DNA of 64,000 nt from Streptomyces orinoci (GTDB taxonomy: Bacteria > Actinomycetota > Actinomycetes > Streptomycetales > Streptomycetaceae): assembly GCF_003121295.1 (NCBI RefSeq), contig NZ_PHNC01000014.1:35729-99728 (forward strand), in the 5' to 3' direction. Positions 18,615 to 27,540 of this stretch are shown one piece after another. Made by a program: the position numbers and the translations under genes. The notes beneath the pieces are model-generated. The model ran no database searches. It was not told where the DNA came from and saw nothing but the letters and a program-made list of their open reading frames with translations. Every line of letters begins with the position of its first letter. Positions within the stretch are counted from its first letter, which is position 1.

Positions 18615-19106
18615 ATGGCCGTCTTCCGGATCGAGTGCGACAGTCCGCTGCCCGCCGCCGATGCCTGGGGCCGGCTCACCAGCTGGCCGGCCCAGGCCGC
18701 CCATGTGCCGTTCACCCGGATCACGGTGTGCACCCCGCCGCCGCCCGGAGTGGGCACCCGCTTTGTGGCCCGTACCGGCCGCCGGCCCCTGGCCTTCGAC
18801 GATCCCATGGTGGTGACCCACTGGCAGCCGCCCTCCGGCACCCGGCCGGGCCGCTGCCGGGTGGAGAAGCGGGGGAGGGCGCTGACCGGCTGGGCGGAGA
18901 TCGAGGTCTACCGCAACGGCCCAGGCTGCCGGGTGATATGGCGGGAGGAGGTACGGATCGTCCGGGCCCCGCGGCTGCTCGACCGCTGCGCCGCGGCGGC
19001 GGGACGGCTGGTCTTCGGCCGTATGGTCAGACGGCTCGTGGACGCGAAAAGCCCGCGCACGCTCAGGACACCGATGTCCCGATCAGCCGCCCCACACCGA
19101 AGGTGA
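18615..19106 (+). CDS. SRPBCC (START-like) family protein
   Basis: 163 residues with the polyketide-cyclase/START-like pattern: amphipathic start FRIECDSPLPAADAWGRLTSWPAQ, central strands (GWAEIEVYRNGPGCRVIWREEV), C-terminal helix RLLDRCAAAAGRLVFGRMVRRLV. This fold forms a hydrophobic pocket for lipids or small molecules; the ligand is unknown. Co-directional with the methyltransferase 5 bp upstream, and its 3' end overlaps the convergent VIT-family gene by 44 bp. Confidence 0.7.
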   Translation: MAVFRIECDSPLPAADAWGRLTSWPAQAAHVPFTRITVCTPPPPGVGTRFVARTGRRPLAFDDPMVVTHWQPPSGTRPGRCRVEKRGRALTGWAEIEVYRNGPGCRVIWREEVRIVRAPRLLDRCAAAAGRLVFGRMVRRLVDAKSPRTLRTPMSRSAAPHRR

Positions 19107-20193
19107 CGCCTGCCGCCAGTGCCCCTACCAGCACCTGGCGGGCAGCCGACCGCAGCGGAGAACGCCCGTTGAGCACCCCGATCCCCGCCCCCACGGCGGC
19201 CAGCGCCAGGACGAAGAGCGACACCGCGGCGGCGAAGGCGGCCGTACCGGAGGCGAAAAGGTACGGCAGGATGACGACCAGCGCCCCCAGCGCAAAGGTC
19301 AGCATGCTGGAGCCGGCCGCCGACCAGGGGGAGCCCAGCGCATTGGGGTCCAGGCCCAGTTCCTCCCGGGCCAGGGTGTCCAGAGCCACCGTCCGGTCGG
19401 CCATGATGGTGTCGGCGATCCGCCGCGCCTCCTGCTTGCTGAGCCCCTTCGCCCGGTAGAGCAGCACCAGTTCCTGGCGCTCGGACTCCGGGTCCTCCTC
19501 CAGCTCCTGGCTCTCCAGGCTGATCTCCCGCTGGTACATCTCGCGCTGGCCCGACATGGAGACATACTCGCCCGCCGCCATGGAGAACGCACCGGCCAGC
19601 AGCCCCGCCGTACCGGCCAGCACAATGGCGCCGCGCGAGGAACCGGACCCGGCGATGCCCATCACCAGGGCGGTGTTGGACACCAGCCCGTCGCTGACCC
19701 CGAAGACCGCGGCCCGCAGGGCGCCCGAGCGGTCGCCCCGGTGCCAGGGCTCGGCGCGGGTGATGCCGTCCCGGGCTTCGCCCTCGGTGAGCCGGGAGAG
19801 GGTACGGGCATGTCCGCGCTCCTCCTCCGCCATCTCGGGGGCGGCGTCCGGCTCGGCGTCATAGGTGCCGGCGTCGGACTTCTCCGAGCGCTCCACCAGC
19901 GGCAGCACCGCCGCCGTGGACCAGTGGTCGGCCACCAGGCCCAGCAGGCGGGTACGCAGCGGAGTGGCACCCGGCGGGGGAATCTCCGCCCCGGCGGCCC
20001 TCAGCCGCTCCTCCCAGTGCGCGGCATGGCGGCGTTCCACCGCGGCGAGCTCCAGCAGCACTTCCTGGCGCTCGCCGGTCTCCGACCGGGCCAGCCGCTC
20101 ATAGAGCTCCGCCGCCTCACGCTCACTGCGCAGCAGCTCCCGCCAGCGGCGGAGCCGGGAGGGGGTGGGCTGTTCACTGCTCGGCTCGGGCAT
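19063..20193 (-). CDS. VIT1/CCC1 family transporter with N-terminal ferritin-like domain
   Basis: 376 residues from MPEPSSEQ; the frame extends 110 codons upstream but without family sequence. Residues about 15-140 form a rubrerythrin-like four-helix region with the metal-ligand pattern SEREAAELYERLA ... AAVERRHAAHWEERL ... MAEEERGHARTL. A VIT1/CCC1 membrane domain follows (AAVFGVSDGLVSNTALVMGIAG, then FSMAAGEYVSMSGQREMY) and the helix-rich end. The family moves Fe2+ or Mn2+ across membranes, and the fused ferritin-like part is thought to sense or deliver the metal. Confidence 0.85.
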   Translation of the reverse strand: MPEPSSEQPTPSRLRRWRELLRSEREAAELYERLARSETGERQEVLLELAAVERRHAAHWEERLRAAGAEIPPPGATPLRTRLLGLVADHWSTAAVLPLVERSEKSDAGTYDAEPDAAPEMAEEERGHARTLSRLTEGEARDGITRAEPWHRGDRSGALRAAVFGVSDGLVSNTALVMGIAGSGSSRGAIVLAGTAGLLAGAFSMAAGEYVSMSGQREMYQREISLESQELEEDPESERQELVLLYRAKGLSKQEARRIADTIMADRTVALDTLAREELGLDPNALGSPWSAAGSSMLTFALGALVVILPYLFASGTAAFAAAVSLFVLALAAVGAGIGVLNGRSPLRSAARQVLVGALAAGVTFGVGRLIGTSVS

Positions 20194-20526
20194 GGTCAGA
20201 CGGTAACGGGGGAGGCCCCGCCAGGGGCGCGAGGAACTGCGCGGGCAGCCACGAACGGCCCGCACGCAAAACCCGACCGGAGGTGCGCTTACCTGACCCC
20301 CGCCAACCCGGGTCGCCCATGAGTGGCGAGGCAGACCACCGCCGGCAGCGGCGCTGCTGCTCCCGGGCGAGGCGGACTCGGCCACCCGGGCGGCCACCGC
20401 GTCCGCACCGCCCGTACGGGCGGCCCCGTCGATGCCATGGCGCCCGGTGACCGCGGACGGGGGCTGGTGACCGGTCGGGCCGGTTCCGGGCCGGCCCTTC
20501 ACCGCCGCCACGCACCGGTGCAAGCC
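20194..20526. other. 333-bp gene-free spacer with an inverted dispersed repeat
   Basis: Open frames here are upstream extensions of the VIT gene or shadows. At 20223-20243 there is an inverted copy of the repeat also seen at 15731. Nothing else is recognised. Confidence 0.5.
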
Positions 20527-21360
20527 TCACCCTTGACGTGATCCATTCCCCGCAGCGGGGTGCGGGGTTGACCGTCCCGCCTCGGCCGGGATTGCCGTGT
20601 CATCGCCAAGTCGCCCGCCGGGCAAGCCGGTTGTGCGGGGCACCGGCTCCCAGATCAGCTCGGACTCCAGTGGGCCCGGGTAGCGCAGAAAGGCCCTGTG
20701 TTTCACGGCCAGCGCGGCGAGTTGGGAGCCATGACAGAGCACGGCGGCGCGCTTGACGGCCCACTCCTCCCGGTCCAGCCGGATGTTGTGAACCGGCCGC
20801 AGACCGTATCCCGCCCGCAGATCCCGGTAGGCCCGCCCATGGACCTCGGCCCGCGCCAGCGCCGCCTCCGCCCCGTCCGTCCCCCACTCCGCCAGTGCGC
20901 CCGAGTAGGGCAGGTCCGCATAGACCAACGGCAGCCGCCGCCCGGCGGCGGCGAGCGCGGCCAAGGCCTGGTCCCTGACGGCCTGATGGTCCCGCTGGTC
21001 CGTCCCCATCGGCACCAGCACCTCGGCCGCCGGGTCCAGCCCCGCCAGAAACTCCTCCAGCGCCACCAGCCGCGCCCCCGGCGCATAGGGACCGTCCGGA
21101 TGGCGCAGTGCGACCTGCTCCGCGCCCAACAGCTCACAGGACCGGGCGTCTTCGGCCATCCGCACCGCATATGCCTCGGCTCCGGAGGCGAAGCCGCAGG
21201 CCGCGTCCCAGGAGGAAACCCCCGCAGGGCCGGCGGGCGGGCCACCGTGCACGGTCACAATGGTCTTGGGACGGTCGAGGCGACTGAGGTAGCCGCCCAG
21301 GGAGAGAGCGGCGTCATCGAAGTGGGGGGATATGACCACGAGGGGGGAGTCGGTTGTCAA
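20527..21360 (-). CDS. PIG-L (LmbE) family deacetylase
   Basis: 277 residues. The zinc motif is PHFDDAALSLGG near residue 12 (PHxDD pattern), with DQRDHQAVRDQAL near 127 supplying the third ligand region. Family members are Zn-dependent N-deacetylases of GlcNAc conjugates (mycothiol MshB) and of natural-product sugars. The start is TTG at 21360 preceded by AGGAGC at good spacing; the proline/glycine-rich C-terminal tail is unusual but in frame. No pathway neighbour reveals the substrate. Confidence 0.82.
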   Translation of the reverse strand: MTTDSPLVVISPHFDDAALSLGGYLSRLDRPKTIVTVHGGPPAGPAGVSSWDAACGFASGAEAYAVRMAEDARSCELLGAEQVALRHPDGPYAPGARLVALEEFLAGLDPAAEVLVPMGTDQRDHQAVRDQALAALAAAGRRLPLVYADLPYSGALAEWGTDGAEAALARAEVHGRAYRDLRAGYGLRPVHNIRLDREEWAVKRAAVLCHGSQLAALAVKHRAFLRYPGPLESELIWEPVPRTTGLPGGRLGDDTAIPAEAGRSTPHPAAGNGSRQG

Positions 21361-21608
21361 GGCTGCTCCTGCTCAGGGGAGTTGGGGATGACGTCGGCGT
21401 TCAACGGCCCGGCGGCTGACGGATTGTGTACGCGGGGCGGTCGGTTGGCTTCACCAACCGCACATATGGATGACGGTACTTGGGGATTTTTTGTACGGTC
21501 GGGCCACGCTGCCCGTTACGGTTCGTCATATTGGTCTATCGCCGCGTTGGCCCGGTAGCGTCCTGGAGGTCTTCACTTCCCCGCTCGCTTCCAGATCCGG
21601 AGGGATCC

Positions 21609-21824
21609 ATGCCTCCTGGCCATGCACTCACCCGCAACGGTGGCCTCCTTGAACTCACGGTGGACCTCCGGCCGGGCCTGTTCCTGGCGCTCCCGGTGGT
21701 GGTCCTGGTGCTCATCTGCCAAGCCGCTCCCGGCGCCGGCCCGGCCGGGACCTTACTGGCCCTGCTGCCCCTGCTGAGGAGCGACCGGGCCTTTCTGCGG
21801 TACCGGCTGCTGCGCGCCATATGA
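21609..21824 (+). CDS. Small membrane protein, 71 aa
   Basis: Not recognised. The ATG at 21609 has GGAGGG four bases upstream. The protein has one strongly hydrophobic stretch (FLALPVVVLVLICQA) followed by a second shorter one (GTLLALLPLL) and ends in a basic tail (RAFLRYRLLRAI), so a one- or two-pass membrane peptide. It is 71 bp upstream of the zinc-ribbon protein and may be co-transcribed with it. Confidence 0.5.
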   Translation: MPPGHALTRNGGLLELTVDLRPGLFLALPVVVLVLICQAAPGAGPAGTLLALLPLLRSDRAFLRYRLLRAI

Positions 21825-21895
21825 GGACGGGCCGGCCGCCGGGCCGGCGCCTTGTCACCGGTCACCACCGCAGGAACATCCGGAAAGGGTCAGCC

Positions 21896-22543
21896 ATGAC
21901 AAACGGCGCGGACGGCACGGCGGTCTGCCTCAATCCCCAGTGCTCAAATCCGGTCACCCCCTCCGCCGGCTCCGGGCGGCCGCGCAAATACTGCAGCACC
22001 CGCTGCCGCAGAGCCTTCTACCGGACCGGCGCGGGGCGTCCCACACCGGCCCGGGAGCGCCATGACGGCCATGTCCACCAGCTCCTGGACGAACTGCTGG
22101 AGAAGATCGACCGATTGCATATCTTCGCCCACGCCGACCGCACCGAGCTGACCGAACCCTCCCTGCTGCGCTGGCACTCACTGGCCCTGCTCCGGGGAGC
22201 GGAGGACATCCGCAAGGACCTCCAGGACCTGGACGCGGCCATCGTCCAGCAGGCCCGCGACCGCGGAGTACGGGTGGTGGAGATCGCCGAGGCGCGCAAT
22301 GTCAGCCCGGACAAGGTCCGCAGGGACTGGCCGGAGGGCGGCATCGACCGCCGGATGCGGCAGCGTCCGGCCCGCTCGCGCCTGCCGCGCCGCTCCACCG
22401 CCGCCCTGGAGCAGGCCGGCCGGCACTGCACCTTCCTGCCCGGCCAGTACCTGCCCGGTGAGTCGCCGGCGGCACCGCCGGAGTCCGGGCATGACGCCTC
22501 CGAAGGGCCGCCGGGCGCACGGCCGGTGGCTCCGGCGGCCTGA
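21896..22543 (+). CDS. Zinc-ribbon protein with possible helix-turn-helix
   Basis: 215 residues from MTNGADG (GGAAAGGG upstream). The N-terminus has a four-Cys cluster, C-LNPQ-C-SNP and later RPRKYCSTRCRRAFYR, the pattern of actinobacterial proteins whose Cys-rich head is followed by a DNA- or nucleotide-binding region. A central helical part (HQLLDELLEKIDRLHIF) and VVEIAEARNVSPDKVRRDW, which reads like a helix-turn-helix, suggest a regulator. The proline-rich tail is probably disordered. Function unknown. Confidence 0.6.
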   Translation: MTNGADGTAVCLNPQCSNPVTPSAGSGRPRKYCSTRCRRAFYRTGAGRPTPARERHDGHVHQLLDELLEKIDRLHIFAHADRTELTEPSLLRWHSLALLRGAEDIRKDLQDLDAAIVQQARDRGVRVVEIAEARNVSPDKVRRDWPEGGIDRRMRQRPARSRLPRRSTAALEQAGRHCTFLPGQYLPGESPAAPPESGHDASEGPPGARPVAPAA

Positions 22544-22725
22544 CCCGGCGGCACGGCGGAACCCCGGCGGCGCACCGGGCCGCGTTCGCCGGCCGGATTC
22601 CGCCCGATGGCCCCCGATGACCTTGGCCTGATCTTTGCCATCCGGTCGCAACCCAATGGTCCAGGCCGCCGTGTCCATGATTGTTGATGGAACGTCTGAC
22701 CGAGTGACCTAGGGGAAACGAGAGC

Positions 22726-23724
22726 ATGGGGCGCATTGAGCGCAGTATTGGGGCCGCGCTGCTGGCCGGTGCGGTGCTGACGGGCGTCAGCGGCTGTGGT
22801 GGCCATGCCTCGGCCTCGTCCGACGCCAAGGCGGCGTCCAAGGCCACCGCGGGCGCCCACCCTTCGGCCAAGCCGTCGCCGACCCACCCGGCCGGCCCGG
22901 CGATGCCGCTGGAGTCCATCGCCCCGGAGGACGGCGCCACGGTGGGGGTGGCCATGCCCATCTCCATTGAGTTCAGCCATGCGGTGGCCTCCTCGGCCCG
23001 GGCCGAGATCGAACGGCATCTGAAGGTCACCACCTCCACCCCGCTCACCGGCGCCTGGCACTGGTTCGCCGACGACGACGGCCAGTACACCCGGGTGGAC
23101 TGGCGGCCGGAGAAGATGTGGCCCTCGGGCACCAAGGTGACGCTCAACGCCGACCTGGACGGGGTGGGGGACGGCAACGGCCGCTATGGCACCCGCACTT
23201 ACCGCCACTCCTTCACCATCGGCCCCGACTTCGAGGCCAAGGTGGACGTTCCCGGCCACTCCATGAAGGTCACCCGCAATGGCTCCGTGGTGCGCACCAT
23301 ACCGATCGACGCCGGCAGCGCGGACTTCCCCTCCTGGGACGGCACCATGGCGGTGATGGACAAGGAGCGCGAGGTGCGCATGACCTCGTGCAGCGTCGGC
23401 ATCGCCTGTGACAAGAGCAACCCCAACTTCTATGACACCACCCTGCCTTGGGACGTCCAGCTCACCACCTCGGGGACCTATATCCACTACTCCACGGGCG
23501 ACCCCGACCCGGGCAGCGGTGAGGGCTCCCATGGCTGTGTCCATCTGTCCTGGAACGACGCCGAGTGGTTCTACGGCCAGGTGAAGCAGGGCGATCCCGT
23601 CACCATCACCGGCTCGCCGCGCGGCGCCGTCCACGGGGACAACGGCTATGGCGCCTTCACCCTGAGCTGGTCCCAGTGGCTCCAGGGCAGCGCCACCGGG
23701 GCGCAGCGGACCAGCGCCGGCTGA
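22726..23724 (+). CDS. Lipoprotein L,D-transpeptidase
   Basis: 332 residues. Signal peptide with lipobox LTGVSGC (Cys near 25), then an Ala/Ser/Pro linker, an Ig-like domain (ESIAPEDGATVGVAMPISIEFSHAV ...) and a YkuD catalytic domain with the active-site motif SHGCVHLSWNDAEW near 275. This is the layout of mycobacterial LdtMt2-type enzymes, which make 3-3 cross-links in peptidoglycan at the outer face of the membrane. AGGGGAAAC upstream of the ATG. Monocistronic; a hairpin follows the stop. Confidence 0.93.
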   Translation: MGRIERSIGAALLAGAVLTGVSGCGGHASASSDAKAASKATAGAHPSAKPSPTHPAGPAMPLESIAPEDGATVGVAMPISIEFSHAVASSARAEIERHLKVTTSTPLTGAWHWFADDDGQYTRVDWRPEKMWPSGTKVTLNADLDGVGDGNGRYGTRTYRHSFTIGPDFEAKVDVPGHSMKVTRNGSVVRTIPIDAGSADFPSWDGTMAVMDKEREVRMTSCSVGIACDKSNPNFYDTTLPWDVQLTTSGTYIHYSTGDPDPGSGEGSHGCVHLSWNDAEWFYGQVKQGDPVTITGSPRGAVHGDNGYGAFTLSWSQWLQGSATGAQRTSAG

Positions 23725-23734
23725 GGCCCGGGCG

Positions 23735-23755
23735 GCCGCCCCGTTCAGGGGCGGC
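23735..23755. terminator. Bidirectional hairpin between convergent genes
   Basis: GCCGCCCC (23735-23742), loop GTTCA, GGGGCGGC (23748-23755), a perfect 8-bp stem between the L,D-transpeptidase stop and the end of the sulfite-oxidase-like gene, overlapping the latter by a few codons. Confidence 0.65.
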
Positions 23756-24830
23756 AGCTCACACGCACCCGGGCCCAGGAGTTGTTGCCATAGCCCCGGG
23801 GATTCCAGACGGTGGCCGGGGACTCCGGCTGTACGGCGCCGGTGGAGTCCCAGGCCCGGGCCAGGAGTTCCACCCGGCCCGGCGGCAGCGTGAGCGTGCT
23901 GCGCCAGTGCTGCCAGGCCCAGGGGCTGAGCGGCGGGTCCAACTCGGCCTGGGTCCAGGTCCGGCCCCGGTCCGCGGAGACGTCCACCCGGGTCACCGCC
24001 CGGTCGTCCCCGGCCAGGGCATAGCCGGTGATCTCGGTGGGACCGCTGGGCAGTTGGTCGTCCCGCCCCGGGCGCAGGATGGCGCAGTGCAGGGCGAGCG
24101 GCCCCAGGATCAGACCGGCGTCCGGCCCCGCCGCCCGGGGGTCGGCCTCCGGCGGCAGGATGCTGTACTCGCCATGGAAGTGGTTGTCCGACACCTCCGC
24201 CCGTGCGGTCACCCGGCGGAGCCATTTGACGCTGCGGGCGCCGATCCAGCCCGGCACCACCACCCGCAGCGGGGCGCCATGCGCGGCGGGCAGCGGCCGG
24301 TCGTTCATCCCCCAGGCCAGCAGCACCTCGGCGGACAGCGCCTTGGCCACCGGCACCGAGCCGCCGAAGGGCTGGGGCGGGTCGGTGCGCGAGGTCAAGT
24401 CCCCGCCGGTGAAGGCGATATGGGCCGCCTCCGTTCGCAGCCCGGCCGCCGCCAGTACATCCGCCAGGCGCACCCCGGACCAGCGGGCGGTGGAGACGGC
24501 CGCGGGACCCCAGGGAACCTGACCCGGTATATCGCGGTATGCCATGAGCTCGCCGCGCCGGTTGCCGGCGCACTGCAGGGTCGCCGTGACCCGGTGCTCG
24601 GCGAAGCGGTTCCGCAGCTCGTCCAGCGACAGCTCAAGGGGGTGCTCCACCAGGCCGTCCACCCGCAGACGCCAGCCGGTGGCGGCGATCCGGGGAATGG
24701 GGCCGTGGTTGCGGCTGTAGAAGGTGTCCACCGGGGTGAGGTGACCGGTCAGGGCGCCGGGGGGTGGTTCGGCGTTGTACGGCTCGGTCTGATGGACCAG
24801 CATGTCATCTCGCTTGTGCCAGTTGCCCAT
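23745..24830 (-). CDS. Sulfite-oxidase-like molybdopterin oxidoreductase
   Basis: 361 residues. Residues about 30-230 form the oxidoreductase molybdopterin domain with the Mo-ligand cysteine in ATLQCAGNRRGE near 85 and the pterin-binding pattern HGAPLRVVVPGWIGARSVKWL near 185. The C-terminal part is the Mo-co dimerisation domain (Ig-like; ITGYALAGDDRAVTRVDVSADRGRTW). No Tat signal or haem/cytochrome b5 domain, so likely cytoplasmic and similar to bacterial sulfite dehydrogenases or plant-type sulfite oxidase. Electron acceptor unknown. Confidence 0.87.
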   Translation of the reverse strand: MGNWHKRDDMLVHQTEPYNAEPPPGALTGHLTPVDTFYSRNHGPIPRIAATGWRLRVDGLVEHPLELSLDELRNRFAEHRVTATLQCAGNRRGELMAYRDIPGQVPWGPAAVSTARWSGVRLADVLAAAGLRTEAAHIAFTGGDLTSRTDPPQPFGGSVPVAKALSAEVLLAWGMNDRPLPAAHGAPLRVVVPGWIGARSVKWLRRVTARAEVSDNHFHGEYSILPPEADPRAAGPDAGLILGPLALHCAILRPGRDDQLPSGPTEITGYALAGDDRAVTRVDVSADRGRTWTQAELDPPLSPWAWQHWRSTLTLPPGRVELLARAWDSTGAVQPESPATVWNPRGYGNNSWARVRVSCRP

Positions 24831-24925
24831 GGGGCGACTGTTCCCTGGTTCCCGCTCGGTGGGTACGCCTGATCCGGTCGAATCGGGTATGGAGGTCCAC
24901 TTCCCGCACCCGCCGACCCCCTGGC

Positions 24926-25561
24926 TCAGCGGTGTCCGGCCCGTTCCCGCCGGCGCCGGCAGAAGCGGCGGGCCAGCAGAACGGCGATGACCACCGCCAG
25001 GGCGCCGAGCAGATACAGCTCATAGCGCTGAATGGCCGGGTAGATGGTCTCCAGGTGCTGCCCGGCGAAGTAGCCCAGGGTGACCCAGGCACCCACCCAG
25101 AGGGCCGCGCCCAGGGCGTTGAAGGCGAGGAAGCGGCGCCAGGGCATCTCGCTGAGTCCGGCGATGATGCCGTTCACCTGCCGCAGGCCCTCGATGAACC
25201 GGGCGACTGTGACGACCTTGCCGCCATGCCGGGCAAAGAACGCCTGGGCCTTGGCCAGACGTTCCTCGGTGAGCATGACATAGCGTCCATAGCGGACGAC
25301 CAGCCGGTGGCCTCCATACCGGCCGATGGCATAGCCCACATTGTCCCCGGCGACGGCGGCCAGAAAGGCGATCACCGCGACGGCCACGATATTCAGGCGC
25401 CCGGCACCGGCGTAGACGGCGGCCGCGGTCATCACCGTCTCGCCCGGCACCGGCACCCCGAAGTCCTCGATGAACACCAGCACGGCGACGGCCAGATACC
25501 CCCAGTGGTCCAGGAGCGGGGCCAGATCACTGAGCACACCCGGCAGCGGAGGCGGAGCCAT
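24926..25561 (-). CDS. DedA-family membrane protein
   Basis: 211 residues. The family motifs are visible: EDFGVPVPGETVMTAAAVYAG near the N-terminus, AGDNVGYAIGRYGG and ARFIEGLRQVNGIIAGLSEMPWRRFLAFNALGAALWV, with about five hydrophobic helices and a basic cytoplasmic tail. DedA proteins are undecaprenyl-phosphate or lipid transporters needed for envelope homeostasis. AGGAGG precedes the ATG. A hairpin separates it from the upstream cyanate operon. Confidence 0.9.
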   Translation of the reverse strand: MAPPPLPGVLSDLAPLLDHWGYLAVAVLVFIEDFGVPVPGETVMTAAAVYAGAGRLNIVAVAVIAFLAAVAGDNVGYAIGRYGGHRLVVRYGRYVMLTEERLAKAQAFFARHGGKVVTVARFIEGLRQVNGIIAGLSEMPWRRFLAFNALGAALWVGAWVTLGYFAGQHLETIYPAIQRYELYLLGALAVVIAVLLARRFCRRRRERAGHR

Positions 25562-25647
25562 GGGGTCGGTCCTCCTCTGGTCAGGGAGCGGGCTGTGGGT
25601 CGGTCGTCGGCATCACCCACACACCTACCACCCCATGGTGATCCCTG

Positions 25648-25666
25648 ACCCGGTGGGTCACCGGGT
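25648..25666 (-). terminator. Hairpin ending the cyanate operon
   Basis: ACCCGGTG (25648-25655), loop GGT, CACCGGGT (25659-25666), a perfect 8-bp stem just after the deaminase stop on the minus strand. Confidence 0.6.
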
Positions 25667-25682
25667 ACGACGCCCGGAGCCG

Positions 25683-26180
25683 TCAGACGGCGGGAGCGCC
25701 CGGCACCCGGCGTTGGCCGCCGTTGCGGTCCTGCCAGAAGCGGTAGACCTCGACCGCTGCCTCGCGCGGCTCGTACCGCATGGGCAGCCGGCGCTGATCC
25801 CAGTCCTTGGCGAACTCCTCGTAGAAGGTGCCGAGTTCGAAGTACTTGCGGTCGTCCACATAGTGCGGCTCGTATGCCTCGCGGGTGGTGAGGAAGACGA
25901 CCTCGTCCGGTGAGCAGTAGTAGAGCGAACCGAGGCACATGGGGCAGGGGTGGGCCAGGACGTAGATGGTGGTCCCGGTCAGGTGCTCGGTGCCCAGCCT
26001 GGTGCAGGCCGCGCGGATGGCGAGGATCTCCGCGTGGGCGGTGGGGTCATTGGTCTGGGCGACCTGGTTGGCACTCTCGGCGAGGATTTCGCCGTCCTTG
26101 ACGATGACGGTCGCGAAGGGGCGGCCGCCCTCGGCGACGTTCTGGCGGGCGAGGTCGATGGTGCGCTGGACGAAGTCCAT
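25683..26180 (-). CDS. Nucleoside/guanine deaminase (GuaD-like)
   Basis: 165 residues from MDFVQRTIDLARQNV. Zinc-dependent cytidine-deaminase fold with the catalytic HAE in DPTAHAEILAIRAA near 52 and the zinc cysteines in PCPMCLGSLYYC near 85. The C-terminal segment FEEF/W pattern (LGTFYEEFAKDWDQRRLPM) resembles the domain-swapped tail of Bacillus guanine deaminase. Third gene of the carbonic anhydrase-cyanase operon, 67 bp after cynS. In that context it may feed nitrogen salvage together with ammonia from cyanate. Confidence 0.82.
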   Translation of the reverse strand: MDFVQRTIDLARQNVAEGGRPFATVIVKDGEILAESANQVAQTNDPTAHAEILAIRAACTRLGTEHLTGTTIYVLAHPCPMCLGSLYYCSPDEVVFLTTREAYEPHYVDDRKYFELGTFYEEFAKDWDQRRLPMRYEPREAAVEVYRFWQDRNGGQRRVPGAPAV

Positions 26181-26247
26181 GGTGAAGCCTCCGGGGAAGA
26201 GCGGGCGGGAGCCCGCCCGGCGGGCGGTGCCGGGCGGGCCGGGGAGG

Positions 26248-26718
26248 TCAGAACGGCTTGGTCGGCAGGTACTTGCCATCCAGGGTGATCACGGCGCGCT
26301 CGCCGCCCTCGGGGTCGGCGACCTTCTTGACATCCAGCTTGAAGTTGATCGCGGAGATGATGCCGTCACCGAACTGCTCATGGACCAGGGCCTTGAGGGT
26401 GGTGCCGTAGACCTGGAGCATCTCGTAGAAGCGGTAAATGGTCGGGTCGGTGGGGATGCCGCCGGGGATGGAGCCGCGGGTCGGGATGGCCTGCAGCAGC
26501 GTCGCCGCGTCATCGTCCAGGCCGAGCAGCTCGGCGACGGCCTTGGCGGACCGCTCCGGCAGGGCGTGCTGGCCGAGGATGGCGGCGGTGGTGAAGGCCA
26601 CCGACAGGCCGGAGGCATCGGCGATCTGCTGCCAGGAGAGATCCTTGCGCGTCTTGGCCTCGACAGCGGCGTTGGCCAGGGCCTGACGGGCGGTGGGGTC
26701 GAACTGGGCGTGCACCAT
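26248..26718 (-). CDS. cynS: Cyanate hydratase (cyanase)
   Basis: 156 residues, exactly the usual cyanase length. Catalyses bicarbonate-dependent conversion of cyanate to ammonia and CO2. An N-terminal helical DNA-binding-like domain ([15 protein letters not shown]) precedes the catalytic region, with Arg and Glu in [12 protein letters not shown] and Ser in [14 protein letters not shown]. Start MVHAQFDP preceded by GGAG. Between carbonic anhydrase and deaminase genes. Confidence 0.95.
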   Translation of the reverse strand: MVHAQFDPTARQALANAAVEAKTRKDLSWQQIADASGLSVAFTTAAILGQHALPERSAKAVAELLGLDDDAATLLQAIPTRGSIPGGIPTDPTIYRFYEMLQVYGTTLKALVHEQFGDGIISAINFKLDVKKVADPEGGERAVITLDGKYLPTKPF

Positions 26719-26824
26719 GAGAGGGGCTCCTTGTCTGAGGGGGGCCGGTCCGCGGGAATGCGGCATCGGCAGGTTTCTTGCGGGGATGGCGGTCCGGCTC
26801 CTGCTGTGGGCCGGACTGTTTCGG

Positions 26825-27415
26825 TCAGGCAGCGAGGGCGGTGCCCGTGCCGGTGACATCGAGTGCTTCGACGCGTCCGGTGGGGATGTCGAAGACCCAC
26901 CCGTGGAGCGTGACCTTCTTCTGGGCCAGCGCCCTGGCGACCGAGGGATGGGTGGCCAGATTCGCCAGCTGGGCCAGCACGTTCTGCCGTACCGGCGTGT
27001 CCACTCCGCCCCGGCCGGCGCGGGCCCGGGAGCCGTCCGCGTGCCGCAGCCAGTCGGCGACGGCCGGGGCGGCGGACAGGTCGTGGTCCTGGGCGAGGGC
27101 GGTCATCGCGCCACAGGCCGAGTGCCCGCAGATCACGATGGAGCGCACGCCCAGCGCGGCGAGGGCGTACTCGATGCTCGCCGCCACTCCGTCCGCTCCG
27201 GGGGCGTAGGCGGGCACCAGATTGCCCGCGGTGCGGATCACAAACAGCTCACCCGGTTCGCTCCCGGTGATCAGCTCCGGGACCACCCGGGCGTCCGAGC
27301 AGCTGATGAACAGTGTGTGCGGGGCGTGGTGCGCGGCCAGCTGGGTGAAGAGCTCCTCCTTGGCCGGGAAGACGTCCCGCTGGAAACGCGCGACGCCCTG
27401 GGCGAGGTCTCGCAT
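26825..27415 (-). CDS. cynT: Beta-class carbonic anhydrase (CynT-type)
   Basis: 196 residues. Zinc ligands Cys, His, Cys with the Asp-Arg dyad are visible in [12 protein letters not shown] near 38 and [11 protein letters not shown] near 98. In cyanate operons this enzyme keeps bicarbonate available for cyanase by rehydrating CO2. First gene of the minus-strand cyn operon, with the remains of a LysR regulator divergently placed upstream. Confidence 0.92.
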   Translation of the reverse strand: MRDLAQGVARFQRDVFPAKEELFTQLAAHHAPHTLFISCSDARVVPELITGSEPGELFVIRTAGNLVPAYAPGADGVAASIEYALAALGVRSIVICGHSACGAMTALAQDHDLSAAPAVADWLRHADGSRARAGRGGVDTPVRQNVLAQLANLATHPSVARALAQKKVTLHGWVFDIPTGRVEALDVTGTGTALAA

Positions 27416-27513
27416 GGGTCACTCCCTTCGATGGCTGCCGATCCATCCGGCTCGGCGAGATCCACCTTGCATGACCTGGAGATATAGCGTCCAAGACGTA
27501 GTGGGCATGGAAG

Positions 27514-27532
27514 CTATTGCTCTCATCTATAG
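27514..27532. promoter_or_regulatory. LysR-type T-N11-A box upstream of cynT
   Basis: CTAT-N11-ATAG, an inverted repeat with the LysR T-N11-A spacing, lies in the 125-bp gap between cynT and the cynR remnant, 9 bp before the cynR ATG. This is where CynR-type activators usually bind. Confidence 0.45.
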
Positions 27533-27540
27533 CCAAGGCC

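Noticed and set aside
22018..24573. 851-codon minus-strand frame across the zinc-ribbon gene, L,D-transpeptidase and sulfite-oxidase region
   Set aside because: No recognisable domain; it crosses three genes with clear family motifs in other frames.
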